From positions 1 through 29,209 of the forward strand of contig CAYFLU010000018.1 in the NCBI GenBank assembly GCA_964343975.1: DNA of 29,209 nt, given 5' to 3'. The stretch comes from SCUN01 sp964343975. GTDB taxonomy: Bacteria > Acidobacteriota > Vicinamibacteria > Vicinamibacterales > SCN-69-37. This document shows, one piece after another, positions 7,656-15,882 of this stretch. Position 1 is the first letter of the stretch. Each line of letters starts with the position of its first letter. The notes below the pieces were generated by a model. That model did not search any database. It was not told the DNA's origin and saw nothing but the letters and a program-made list of their open reading frames with translations. Position numbers and translations under genes: made by a program.

Positions 7656-7661
7656 TACGTT
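7633..7661 (+). promoter_or_regulatory. Candidate sigma-70 promoter for gcvT
   Basis: TTGACC (7633-7638), 17-base spacer, TACGTT (7656-7661). The -35 box matches 5 of 6; the -10 box only 3 of 6. Expected transcription start (about 7668) is practically at the GTG start of gcvT (7671), where no ribosome-binding sequence is seen, so a leaderless mRNA is possible. No glycine riboswitch is visible upstream, where the activator gene is coding. Confidence 0.3.
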
Positions 7662-7670
7662 GATGGGTGC

Positions 7671-8789
7671 GTGACGACCCCAGACTCGCCGCTCAAGAAG
7701 ACCCCGCTCAATGCTCGTCATCGCGCCCACGGCGCCCGGATGGTGGAATTCGGCGGATGGGATATGCCCGTCGAATACTCCGGCATCATCGACGAGCACA
7801 TGACCGTGCGGACCAAGGCGGGCCTCTTCGACGTCAGCCACATGGGCCAGCTCGAACTCGCGGGCCCGGGCGCCCTCGCGGCCGTGCAGCACCTCACGTG
7901 TAACGACGCGGCCAAGCTCGCGATCGGTCAGATCCAATATTCCGCGCTCACGACGCCGACCGGCGGCTTCGTGGACGACATCCTCACGTACCGCATTCAC
8001 GACGACCACTTCATGCTCGTCGTGAACGCCGGCAACATCGTGAAGGACTTCGAGTGGATTCAGAGCCACCTCCGCCAGCGCGCGGCGGATGTGGCCGTCG
8101 TGAACTCCAGCTCGCGCTACGCACTGATTGCCATCCAAGGCCCGGAGGCGCAGGGCATCCTCCAGACGCTGACCGAGATCCCGCTGGCCGAGATCAAGTA
8201 CTACTGGTTCGCCAACGGCGAAGTGGCGGGGCAGCGCGTGATGGTGTCGCGCACGGGGTACACCGGCGAAGACGGCTTCGAGATCTTCGTGCCGCCGGCC
8301 GGCGCCGAGAAAATGTGGAACGCGCTGCTCGCCGCGGGCGAGAGCAAGGGCCTGAAGCCCGCCGGCCTCGGCGCACGCGACACGCTTCGTCTTGAAGCCG
8401 CCATGCGCCTCTGCGGCTCCGACATGAACGAACACACCACCGTCGTCGAAGCCGGCCTCAGCTGGATCGTCGGCTGGAAGAAGGAGTCGTTCCTCGGGAG
8501 CGACGCGCTGAAGGCGCAGAAGGCGGGGAGCCTCGCGAAGAAGCTCGTCGGCTTCGAGATGGTCGACAAGGCCATCGCGCGCCACGGCTATCCCGTGGTC
8601 GAGAACGGCCAGCAGATCGGCGTCGTGACGAGCGGCACCCAGACGCCGTTCCTCAAGAAGTCCATCGGTCTCGCCATGCTGCCCTTCGCCATGGGCACGC
8701 CCGGCACCGAATTCACGATCGACATCCGGGGCCGCCATTCCAAGGCCCGCGTGGTGCCGGAACCCTTCTACAAACGCGCGAAGACGTAG
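7671..8789 (+). CDS. gcvT: Glycine cleavage system T protein (aminomethyltransferase)
   Basis: 372 residues, normal length. It transfers the methylene group from lipoyl-bound aminomethyl (on GcvH) to tetrahydrofolate, releasing ammonia. Family motifs: KTPLNARHRAHGARMVEFGGW, MPVEYSGIIDEH, GLFDVSHMGQ (Asp-Val-Ser-His-Met-Gly signature), GYTGEDGFEIF, GLGARDTLRLEAAMRLCGSDM, and the C-terminal barrel with VVTSGTQTPFLKKSIGLA. GTG 7671 is the start because the protein then begins at the usual place; no clear Shine-Dalgarno precedes it. It is first in gcvT-gcvH-gcvP, with a 20-base gap to gcvH. The lipoamide dehydrogenase (L protein) is not in the window and would be supplied from elsewhere. Confidence 0.97.
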   Translation: MTTPDSPLKKTPLNARHRAHGARMVEFGGWDMPVEYSGIIDEHMTVRTKAGLFDVSHMGQLELAGPGALAAVQHLTCNDAAKLAIGQIQYSALTTPTGGFVDDILTYRIHDDHFMLVVNAGNIVKDFEWIQSHLRQRAADVAVVNSSSRYALIAIQGPEAQGILQTLTEIPLAEIKYYWFANGEVAGQRVMVSRTGYTGEDGFEIFVPPAGAEKMWNALLAAGESKGLKPAGLGARDTLRLEAAMRLCGSDMNEHTTVVEAGLSWIVGWKKESFLGSDALKAQKAGSLAKKLVGFEMVDKAIARHGYPVVENGQQIGVVTSGTQTPFLKKSIGLAMLPFAMGTPGTEFTIDIRGRHSKARVVPEPFYKRAKT

Positions 8790-8809
8790 TTCACCTCACA
8801 GGAGTTGCG

Positions 8810-9181
8810 ATGTATCCGACCGATCTGAAGTACACGAACGACCACGAATGGGTGAAGGTGGACGGGGCCGAGGCTGCCGTCGGCATCACGGATTTCGCGC
8901 AGAAGCAGTTGGGCGATGTCGTCTTCGTCGAGCTGCCCGAGGTGGGCCGCACGCTGAAGCAGGGCGAGTCGTTCGGCACGATCGAGTCGGTGAAGGCCGT
9001 CTCGGAGCTCTTCTCGCCGGTCTCCGGTGAAGTGATCGCCGTCAACGGTGACCTCGCCAACCACCCCGGCCACGTGAATTCGAAGCCGCACGAGACCTGG
9101 ATGATCCGCGTGAAGGTGGCCAACGCCGCCGAGACCGGCAGCCTGCTCGACGCCGCCGCCTACGAACAGCTCACGAAGTAG
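8810..9181 (+). CDS. gcvH: Glycine cleavage system H protein (lipoyl carrier)
   Basis: 123 residues. Carries the aminomethyl intermediate between GcvP, GcvT and lipoamide dehydrogenase on a lipoylated lysine. The lipoylation site is Lys62 in GTIESVKAVSEL, with the family motifs HEWVKVDG, AVGITDFAQKQLGDVVFVELPEVG and NHPGHVNSKPHETWMIRV. Start ATG 8810 follows CAGGAG with six-base spacing. It lies between gcvT and gcvP, with 19 bases before gcvP. Nothing odd. Confidence 0.98.
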   Translation: MYPTDLKYTNDHEWVKVDGAEAAVGITDFAQKQLGDVVFVELPEVGRTLKQGESFGTIESVKAVSELFSPVSGEVIAVNGDLANHPGHVNSKPHETWMIRVKVANAAETGSLLDAAAYEQLTK

Positions 9182-9200
9182 TCCGTTCTTTCGAGAAAGC

Positions 9201-12071
9201 GTGTCCGCAATGACCGTCCCGGTTTCCGGTACCTTTGCGTCCCGTCACATCGGCCCGCGCGGCAATGAAGTCCGCGAGATGCTCGAAGCGATCGGGACGT
9301 CGTCGCTGGCGCAACTGATCAACGAGGTGGTCCCGGCCGACATCCAGCTGTCGAAGCCGATGGCGTTGCCGCCGCCCGATTCGGAAGCCGGCTATCTCCG
9401 CCACCTGCGGGGCATCGCCGGGCAGAACCAGATCGCGCGCAGCTACATCGGCCTCGGGTACCACGACACGGTCACGCCGCCGGTCATCCAGCGCAACGTC
9501 TTCGAGAACCCGGGCTGGTACACGCCTTACACGCCCTATCAGGCGGAAATCGCGCAGGGCCGCCTCGAGTCGCTCCTTAATTTCCAGACGATGGTGAGCG
9601 AGCTCACCGGCATGGAAGTGGCCAACGCGTCGCTCCTCGACGAGGCGACGGCCGCGGCCGAGGCGATGACGCTGCTCAAGCGTGTGTCGAAGAAGAGCAG
9701 CGCCAACACGTTCCTCGTCTCCGAACGCATCTTCCCGCAGACGCGCGCGCTGCTCGAAACGCGCGCGATTCCGCTCGGCATCACGCTCAAGTTCGTCGAC
9801 ACCACCGAGAGCGTGGCCTTCGGCGACGATGTGTACGGCCTGTATCTGCAGTCGCCGGACGATCGCGGGGAAGTGCACGACCTCACGGCGCTCATCACGG
9901 CCGCCCACGGCGCGGGCGTGCTCGTCGCCGTCGGCACGGATCTGCTCGCGTGTGTGCTCGTCACGCCTCCGGGCGCGATGGGCGCGGACGTCGTGATCGG
10001 CAGTGCGCAGCGGTTCGGCGTGCCGCTCGGCTTCGGCGGTCCGCATGCGGCGTTCTTCGCCACGCGCGACGCGTTCGTGCGGCAGGCCCCGGGCCGCATC
10101 ATCGGCGTCTCGGTCGACGCGAAGGGCCGCAAGGCCTACCGCATGGCCTTGCAGACGCGCGAGCAGCACATCCGTCGCGAGAAGGCGACCTCGAACATCT
10201 GCACGGCGCAGGCGCTCCTGGCCAACATGGCCGCGTTCTACGCGGTGTATCACGGCCCCGAAGGCCTCACGGCCATCGCCAGCCGCGTGCGCCAGCAGGC
10301 GCTGCGTCTTGCGGCCGCCCTCGAAGGCCTCGGCTTGAAGCAGGTGAACCGCGCGATGTTCGACACGCTGCGCTTCACCGGCGAGCCGGCGCTGATCGAT
10401 GCGATCAAGCAGGGCGCGGCGGCACGACTGATCAACTTCTACTACCCGGAACGCGGCGTGATGCAGATCGCGCTCAACGAGACCGTCACCGACGAAGATC
10501 TCGGCGACATCGTCGACGTGGTCGCCACGGCGGCGCGGCGGGAACACGCGGGGCTGCCGAAGGCGGGCGACGTGAAGTTCGCCCTGCCGGCCGCGCTCAC
10601 GCGCTCGACGGCGCCGCTCTCGCACCCGGTGTTCAGCAAGTACCACTCGGAAACCGAGATGATGCGGTACATCCGCGGCCTCGAGCGCAAAGACATCGGC
10701 CTCGACAGCGCGATGATTCCGCTCGGCTCCTGCACGATGAAGCTCAACGCGGCGGTCGAGATGATGCCGGTGAGCTGGCCCGAGTTCGGCCGGATGCATC
10801 CGTTCGCGCCGGCGGAACAGACCAAGGGCTACCAACAGATCTTCGAGGAACTCGAAGGGGCGCTCAAGGTGTGCACCGGCTTTGCGGGCGTGTCGCTGCA
10901 GCCGAACTCCGGCGCACAGGGCGAGTTCGCGGGCCTGCTCGTGATTCAGGCGTACCACCGCTCGCGCGGTGATGCGCACCGCAACGTCGTCCTCATTCCG
11001 CAGTCGGCGCACGGCACGAACCCGGCGAGCGCCGCGCTTGCGGGCATGCCGGTCGTGATCGTCGCGTGCGACGACAAGGGCAACATCAACGTCGAGGACC
11101 TGCGCGCCAAGGCCGCGCAGCACGCCAAGAACCTGTCGTGCCTGATGGTCACCTATCCGAGCACGCATGGCGTGTTCGAGACGAGCATCCGTGAGATCTG
11201 CGCGATCGTGCACGAGCACGGCGGCCAGGTGTACATGGACGGCGCGAACATGAACGCGCAGGTCGGCATCACGAGCCCGGCGTCGATCGGCGCCGATGTG
11301 TGCCACCTCAACCTGCACAAGACGTTCGCGATTCCGCACGGCGGCGGTGGCCCGGGCATGGGGCCGATCGGCGTGGCCGCGCATCTCGTGCCGTTCCTGC
11401 CGGGCCATCCGGTCGTTAAGACCGGCGGCGCGCAGGCGATTTCGCCGGTATCCGCGGCGCCGTGGGGCAGCGCGAGCATCGTGCTGATCTCGTATGGCTA
11501 CATCCGCATGCTGGGCGCCGAAGGTCTGCGGCAGGCCACGGAAGGCGCGATCCTCAACGCCAACTATCTGAAGGCGCGGCTCGAGAAGGCCTACCCGGTG
11601 CTCTACACGGGCGCGAATGGTCGCGTGGCGCACGAGTTGATCTTCGATCTGCGTCCATTCAAGGCGCAGTCGGGCATCGATGAATCCGACGTCGCGAAGC
11701 GCCTGATGGACTACGGCTTCCATGCACCGACCGTGTCGTTCCCGGTGCCGGGCACGCTGATGGTGGAGCCGACCGAGAGCGAGCCGAAGTTCGAGCTCGA
11801 CCGGTTCGTGGACGCGATGCTGGCGATCCGTCAGGAAATACAGGATGTGATCGACGGCAAGCTCGACAAGACGAACAACCCGCTCAAGAACGCGCCCCAC
11901 ACGGCGCAGGACGTCTCGGCGAGCGAGTGGAACCACCCGTATACGCGCGAGCAGGCCGCCTACCCGGTGCCGGGCTTGCGAGCCTCGAAGTTCTGGCCGA
12001 CGGTGTCGCGTATCGATAACCCGTACGGCGACCGCAATCTCTTCTGTAGCTGCCCCCCGATCGAAGCCTAA
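9201..12071 (+). CDS. gcvP: Glycine dehydrogenase (decarboxylating), fused P protein
   Basis: 956 residues from GTG 9201 (ATG 9210 is an equally possible start, three codons later). PLP enzyme that decarboxylates glycine and loads aminomethyl onto GcvH. It is the single-chain form of Escherichia coli type, not the split GcvPA/GcvPB found in many Firmicutes and other lineages. N-terminal half: HIGPRGNEVREML, YIGLGYHDTVTPPVIQRN, NPGWYTPYTPYQAEIAQG, STSNIC-type segment EKATSNICTAQALL. C-terminal half: GSCTMKLNAAVEM, PNSGAQGEFAGLL, SAHGTNPASA, and the PLP lysine Lys707 in NLHKTFAIPHGGGGPGMG. It ends in NPYGDRNLFCSCPPIE as family members do. A hairpin with no T-tract follows before the convergent SpoU gene. 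Confidence 0.98.
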   Translation: MSAMTVPVSGTFASRHIGPRGNEVREMLEAIGTSSLAQLINEVVPADIQLSKPMALPPPDSEAGYLRHLRGIAGQNQIARSYIGLGYHDTVTPPVIQRNVFENPGWYTPYTPYQAEIAQGRLESLLNFQTMVSELTGMEVANASLLDEATAAAEAMTLLKRVSKKSSANTFLVSERIFPQTRALLETRAIPLGITLKFVDTTESVAFGDDVYGLYLQSPDDRGEVHDLTALITAAHGAGVLVAVGTDLLACVLVTPPGAMGADVVIGSAQRFGVPLGFGGPHAAFFATRDAFVRQAPGRIIGVSVDAKGRKAYRMALQTREQHIRREKATSNICTAQALLANMAAFYAVYHGPEGLTAIASRVRQQALRLAAALEGLGLKQVNRAMFDTLRFTGEPALIDAIKQGAAARLINFYYPERGVMQIALNETVTDEDLGDIVDVVATAARREHAGLPKAGDVKFALPAALTRSTAPLSHPVFSKYHSETEMMRYIRGLERKDIGLDSAMIPLGSCTMKLNAAVEMMPVSWPEFGRMHPFAPAEQTKGYQQIFEELEGALKVCTGFAGVSLQPNSGAQGEFAGLLVIQAYHRSRGDAHRNVVLIPQSAHGTNPASAALAGMPVVIVACDDKGNINVEDLRAKAAQHAKNLSCLMVTYPSTHGVFETSIREICAIVHEHGGQVYMDGANMNAQVGITSPASIGADVCHLNLHKTFAIPHGGGGPGMGPIGVAAHLVPFLPGHPVVKTGGAQAISPVSAAPWGSASIVLISYGYIRMLGAEGLRQATEGAILNANYLKARLEKAYPVLYTGANGRVAHELIFDLRPFKAQSGIDESDVAKRLMDYGFHAPTVSFPVPGTLMVEPTESEPKFELDRFVDAMLAIRQEIQDVIDGKLDKTNNPLKNAPHTAQDVSASEWNHPYTREQAAYPVPGLRASKFWPTVSRIDNPYGDRNLFCSCPPIEA

Positions 12072-12076
12072 ATCGA

Positions 12077-12111
12077 CGGCTCGGCGCAGTTTCAGGCAGG
12101 CCTTCGAGCCG
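12077..12111. terminator. Weak inverted repeat between convergent gcvP and SpoU genes
   Basis: CGGCTCG (12077-12083) pairs perfectly with CGAGCCG (12105-12111) across a 21-base loop, in the 48-base gap between two convergent genes. The position suits a bidirectional terminator, but the loop is large and there is no T-tract on either strand. Confidence 0.3.
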
Positions 12112-12119
12112 CCTCGGTG

Positions 12120-12947
12120 TCAACGCGACGCCGCGGCGGCTCGTCGTTCGTACACCCGATGCATCGCGATGGCCGCGGCCGTGCCGACATTCAGCGAGTC
12201 GACGGCGCCCGTCATGGGGATCCGCACGCGGACATCTGACAGCGCAAAGGCCTCCGGGGTGAGCCCGAGGCCTTCAGTGCCGAGCAGGAGCGCGACCTTG
12301 CCGCCGGGGATCAACCCCGCGACGAAGTCGCCGATGGCGATCGCGTCCGGCGCGGGCGTGAGCGCTGCGACGACGAAACCCTCCCGGCGAAGGCGTGCGA
12401 TCGCCTCGGGCCAGGGCGCAGCGGCGGCGAAGGGCAGTTGCAGCGTCGCCCCTGCGGATGTGCGCACCGCTTTGCGGTAGTACGGATCGCACGTGCCGGG
12501 GCTGAGCAACACCGCGTCGACACCGAGCGCCTCGGCAGAACGAAACACGAGGCCGACGTTGTCAGCGTCCGCGAGCCGCTCGACGACGACGAGGAAACCG
12601 CTCGCCGCGAGAACCTCCTCCATCGTCCGATCCACCGGCCGCTCCGCGAGCGCGAGGCAGCCACGGTGCAGGTTGAAGCCCGACACCGCGCGAATCACGT
12701 CGATCGGGGCCACGAACACCTCCACCGTATCTCCAGCCGCCGTGATGAGGTCGTCGAGACCCGCCGCCGAGGCATCGTGGAGGAGCAGCGAGCGTACGCG
12801 ATACCGGCCGCTGTCGAAGAGGCGACGGACGACGAGACGGCTTTCCGCGATGAAGAGTCCGCGCTGTTTGACGAGGGCCGGATCCTTGACGCCGATGTAG
12901 TCGGCCACACGCGGATCGTCGGCGTGGTCGATGCGCTGCACGGGCAT
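12120..12947 (-). CDS. TrmH/SpoU-family RNA 2'-O-methyltransferase
   Basis: 275 residues. SPOUT-fold enzyme that methylates ribose in tRNA or rRNA using S-adenosylmethionine. Starts with an RNA-binding N-terminal domain (YIGVKDPALVKQRGLFIAES), then the trefoil-knot motifs: motif 1 ADNVGLVFRSAEALGVDAV, motif 2 LLLGTEGLGLTPEA, motif 3 VRIPMTGAVDSLNVGTAAAI (Asn-Val-Gly in the cofactor site). The Asn and Arg expected in motif 1 are present. Which nucleotide it modifies cannot be said. Its ATG (12947) shares one base with the stop of the upstream aminotransferase gene (TGATG), so the two are translationally coupled although functionally unrelated. Confidence 0.92.
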   Translation of the reverse strand: MPVQRIDHADDPRVADYIGVKDPALVKQRGLFIAESRLVVRRLFDSGRYRVRSLLLHDASAAGLDDLITAAGDTVEVFVAPIDVIRAVSGFNLHRGCLALAERPVDRTMEEVLAASGFLVVVERLADADNVGLVFRSAEALGVDAVLLSPGTCDPYYRKAVRTSAGATLQLPFAAAAPWPEAIARLRREGFVVAALTPAPDAIAIGDFVAGLIPGGKVALLLGTEGLGLTPEAFALSDVRVRIPMTGAVDSLNVGTAAAIAMHRVYERRAAAASR

Positions 12948-13798
12948 CAGCGTGCCGTCACGCGTGCGACGAAACGCTCGCGCAGCAGCGTGGTCACCGG
13001 TCCCGGTCGCCCTGTGCCGATGGCCGCGCCGTTCAGCCGTGTGGCGGGCGCGATCTCGCGCGTGGTGCTCGTGATGAAGAGTTCATCCGCCGTCGCCAGT
13101 TCTTCAGGACGCACGATGCGCTCCTCGACAGCGACGCCGGCCGCGCGGGCGAGCTCGATCACGAGCTGACGTGTGATGCCGGGCAGCAGTCCCGCTGCGA
13201 GTTCCGGTGTTACGAGCGTGCCGCCCATGACGAGGAAGAGGTTCGACTGCGAGCACTCCGTCACGTGCCCCGCCTGGTTGAGCAGCACCGCTTCGTCCAC
13301 GCCCTGCGAGGCCACGGCCTGCATGGCAAGGGCGGTGTTCATCAGGTTGTTCGACTTCACGAGCGGAGTCAGCGCATCCGGGTGATTGCGCCGAACCGGC
13401 GACAGCGCGAGCGAAATGCCGTCGGTGTAGTGCGCGGCTGGAAAGGGCTTCAGCGGTTTCACGATGATCACGAGCGACGGCACCGGCGTGGCCGAGAGCT
13501 GATACGTGAGATCGCCGACACCGCGCGTGAGCAGCATTCGGATGTAGAGCTCATCGCTGACCACGTCGCGACCGGTGTCGGCCACCGCCGCGGCGAGGTC
13601 CGCGTCGGACATCGGCACCGGCAGCGCGATCATCGCGGCCGATCGCCGGAGGCGCGCCATGTGTGCCTCGAACGCGAACGGCTGACGGCCGTAGGTGCGG
13701 AGCGTTTCGTACACGCCCTCACCGTAGAGAAAGCCGTGATCGAATACCGGAATCACGGCAGCGTCCGCCGGCGTGATCACGCCGTTCACATACACCAT
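12947..13798 (-). CDS. PLP-dependent class IV aminotransferase (IlvE / D-amino acid transaminase / ADC lyase group)
   Basis: 283 residues from ATG 13798 (MVYVNG, the family's usual start); ATGs at 13807 and 13819 are possible. Fold-type IV PLP enzyme. Motifs: NGVITPADAAVIPVFDHGFLYGEGVYETLR, the PLP lysine in LVKSNNLMNTALA, GVDEAVLLNQAGHVTECSQSNLF (Glu that holds PLP, and Asn), TPELAAGLLPGITRQ. Family members are branched-chain transaminase, D-alanine transaminase or aminodeoxychorismate lyase; the motifs here do not decide between them. It is coupled to the downstream methyltransferase by a one-base overlap and is divergent from nnr with an 81-base spacer. Confidence 0.9.
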   Translation of the reverse strand: MVYVNGVITPADAAVIPVFDHGFLYGEGVYETLRTYGRQPFAFEAHMARLRRSAAMIALPVPMSDADLAAAVADTGRDVVSDELYIRMLLTRGVGDLTYQLSATPVPSLVIIVKPLKPFPAAHYTDGISLALSPVRRNHPDALTPLVKSNNLMNTALAMQAVASQGVDEAVLLNQAGHVTECSQSNLFLVMGGTLVTPELAAGLLPGITRQLVIELARAAGVAVEERIVRPEELATADELFITSTTREIAPATRLNGAAIGTGRPGPVTTLLRERFVARVTAR

Positions 13799-13807
13799 GC
13801 CGACCAT

Positions 13808-13873
13808 GTTCGTCAGCATATCGCACCGGATGCGCTGACAATTGCGCCGCGCGACGCCACGCGATACGCTCCG
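13808..13873. promoter_or_regulatory. Divergent promoter region between aminotransferase and nnr
   Basis: Minus strand: TTGTCA (13841-13836), 15-base spacer, TATGCT (13820-13815), a fair sigma-70 match with a short spacer; it would place the RNA start near 13808, favouring ATG 13807 or 13798 over 13819. Plus strand: TTGCGC (about 13843-13848), 17-base spacer, TACGCT, a weak match ahead of nnr. No operator-like repeat seen. Confidence 0.3.
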
Positions 13874-13879
13874 AGCAAC

Positions 13880-15451
13880 ATGCGGGTGCTCAACAGCGCA
13901 CAGATGCGAGAGGCGGACCGGCGCACGATCGACGACATCGGGATTCCGGCCGCCGTGCTCATGGAAAATGCCGGACGGCAAGTGGTGTCGGCCATGGAGT
14001 CGACGTTTCCCGATCTGCCGACCTCGCGTGTGGCGGTGCTCTGCGGCCGCGGCAACAACGGCGGCGACGGGTTCGTGATCGCGCGGGCGCTCCATGAGCG
14101 CCGCATCGACACGTCGGTGTATCTGCTCGGTCCGGCCGGTGACGTGAAGGGCCCTGCCGGAGTGAATCTCTCCGCCGCCCGCCAGCTCGGCATCGACATC
14201 GTCGAAATCATCGACGCGCAGGCGTGGGAGTTGCATTCGACCGACGTCGTCGGCAGCGACGTGATCGTGGACGCGCTCTTCGGCACCGGATTCCGCGGGC
14301 CCATCGAAGGCCTCTGCGAAACCGTGGTGGCCGACGTGAACAGCGCAGGGAAGCCGGTCGTCGCCGTGGATCTGCCGAGCGGCCTCTCGGGAGACACCCA
14401 TACCGTGAGCGGCCCGGTGATCCGCGCCGCTCTCACGGTGACGTTCGGCGCGCCGAAGATGCCGCTCGTGCTGCCGCCGGCCGAGCACTTTGCCGGCAAC
14501 CTCGTCATCGCCGAGATTGGCATTCCGCAGTCGGTGATCAACGACGTCGGCGGACCGTCGGTGTCGCTGCTGACCAAAGAGGCGATGCGCGCGCTCGTCG
14601 ATCCGCGCGCGCCCGACTCGCACAAGGGCGACTACGGCCGCGTGCTCATCGCCGCCGGTTCGCGAGGGAAGACCGGCGCCGCGTATCTGGCGGCCGACGC
14701 CGCCATGCGCTCGGGCGCCGGCCTCGTCACCGTGGCGACGCCGGCCTCGTGCCTGCCGATCGTGGCGGCGCTCGGACCGGAGTACGTGACGGAGCCGTGC
14801 GAAGAAACCACGGACGGCACGCTCGCGTTTGAAGCGCTCGAGCGCATGCTCGAGACGCCCACGGACGTCCTCGCGATCGGTCCAGGGCTCGGCCGTCATC
14901 CATCGACCGCCGCGCTCGTGCACGCGCTCGTCGAACGCAGCGGCGTGCCGCTCGTGCTCGACGCTGACGCCCTCAATTGCTTCGTCGGCGACCCCGACCG
15001 TCTCATCGGCCGCGAAGGCACCGACATCGTCATCACGCCGCATCCGGGCGAGATGGCGCGCCTCATCGGCAAGTCGATCGAGGACGTGCAGGCGCGTCGT
15101 CTCGACATCGCGATGGAGTTTGCGACGACGCATCACGTGTATGTGGTGCTGAAGGGGCATCGCACGATCGTGGCCACGCCGGATGGGCGGGCGTTCGTCA
15201 ACCTCACCGGCAACCCCGGCATGGCCACGGGCGGCGCCGGCGACGTGCTCACGGGCATGATCGCCGGCTGGTTCGGTCAACTCCTCGACGCGGAAGCGGC
15301 CTGCAAGCTGGCCGTGTATCTGCACGGCCTCGCCGGCGATCTCGCGGAGGCCGACGAAGGGGAAGTGTCGATGACCGCCTCCGACATCATCTCGCGCATC
15401 GGCGATGCGGTCATCGAACTCACGGCGCGGAAGAAGCGGCCCACCGCGTGA
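13880..15451 (+). CDS. nnr: Bifunctional NAD(P)H-hydrate epimerase / ADP-dependent NAD(P)H-hydrate dehydratase
   Basis: 523 residues. Repairs hydrated NADH/NADPH: the N-terminal YjeF_N domain (about 1-215) epimerises the R and S forms and the C-terminal ribokinase-like domain (about 220-523) removes water at the cost of ADP. N-domain: MRVLNSAQMREADRRTI, LCGRGNNGGDGFVIARAL, ALFGTGFRGPIEG, AVDLPSGLSGDT. C-domain: HKGDYGRVLIAAGSRGKTGAA, IGPGLGRHP, VLDADALN, ITPHPGEMARL, and the nucleotide/catalytic motif NPGMATGGAGDVLTGMI. ATG 13880 is used since the frame upstream is only antisense to the aminotransferase. The stop overlaps the tsaE start by four bases (GTGA); nnr-tsaE adjacency or fusion is common in bacteria. 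Confidence 0.96.
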   Translation: MRVLNSAQMREADRRTIDDIGIPAAVLMENAGRQVVSAMESTFPDLPTSRVAVLCGRGNNGGDGFVIARALHERRIDTSVYLLGPAGDVKGPAGVNLSAARQLGIDIVEIIDAQAWELHSTDVVGSDVIVDALFGTGFRGPIEGLCETVVADVNSAGKPVVAVDLPSGLSGDTHTVSGPVIRAALTVTFGAPKMPLVLPPAEHFAGNLVIAEIGIPQSVINDVGGPSVSLLTKEAMRALVDPRAPDSHKGDYGRVLIAAGSRGKTGAAYLAADAAMRSGAGLVTVATPASCLPIVAALGPEYVTEPCEETTDGTLAFEALERMLETPTDVLAIGPGLGRHPSTAALVHALVERSGVPLVLDADALNCFVGDPDRLIGREGTDIVITPHPGEMARLIGKSIEDVQARRLDIAMEFATTHHVYVVLKGHRTIVATPDGRAFVNLTGNPGMATGGAGDVLTGMIAGWFGQLLDAEAACKLAVYLHGLAGDLAEADEGEVSMTASDIISRIGDAVIELTARKKRPTA

Positions 15452-15882
15452 GCGACCTGAGCCGCATGACCGGCACGTTCGCGAGTGCGAGTGAGGCAGA
15501 CACGGAGCGTGTGGGCGCGGAACTGTCGGCCACGCTCGATGCCGGCGACGTCGTGCTGCTGACGGGCGATCTCGGCGCCGGCAAGACCGCCTTCGTGCGC
15601 GGCATGGCGCGCGGCCTCGGCGCCTCGACCGACGCCGTGTCGAGCCCGACGTTCACCATCCTCCAGGAATACGCCGGCCGCCTCACGCTCTATCACGCGG
15701 ACCTCTACCGGCTGTCTCCCAAAGAAGTTGAGGATCTCGGCCTCCTCGATGTGTCCGCCGAGGGCATCCTCGCCGTCGAGTGGCCTGATCGCTGGCCGGC
15801 GCGGCCCGGCGCCGTCGTCGCCGTCACGATCCAGAAGGGCGCGGCAGACGACCGCGTCATCACGATCAGTGCCGCGCCATAG
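15448..15882 (+). CDS. tsaE: tRNA threonylcarbamoyladenosine biosynthesis ATPase TsaE
   Basis: 144 residues from GTG 15448, overlapping the nnr stop (GTGA); ATG 15466 is an alternative. TsaE is the ATPase that, with TsaB, TsaC and TsaD, makes t6A at position 37 of ANN-decoding tRNAs. Motifs: LLTGDLGAGKTAFVRGMARGLG (Walker A), SSPTFTILQEY (switch-like loop), LYHADLYRL (Walker B-like), and the C-terminal AVEWPDRW motif. Length is normal. Its last 17 bases overlap the end of the convergent YceI gene. The partner tsa genes are not in the window. Confidence 0.95.
   Translation: MSDLSRMTGTFASASEADTERVGAELSATLDAGDVVLLTGDLGAGKTAFVRGMARGLGASTDAVSSPTFTILQEYAGRLTLYHADLYRLSPKEVEDLGLLDVSAEGILAVEWPDRWPARPGAVVAVTIQKGAADDRVITISAAP

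Noticed and set aside
7560..7670. Glycine riboswitch ahead of gcvT
   Set aside because: The preceding gene is coding almost up to gcvT and no tandem aptamer signature is visible.
9171..11936. Very long antisense open frame opposite gcvP
   Set aside because: It is a high-GC shadow: Arg/His/Val-rich, no family motif, and the plus strand is unquestionably gcvP.
13799..15325. Long minus-strand extension upstream of the aminotransferase
   Set aside because: The sequence is antisense to nnr and has no domain; the aminotransferase begins at MVYVNG.
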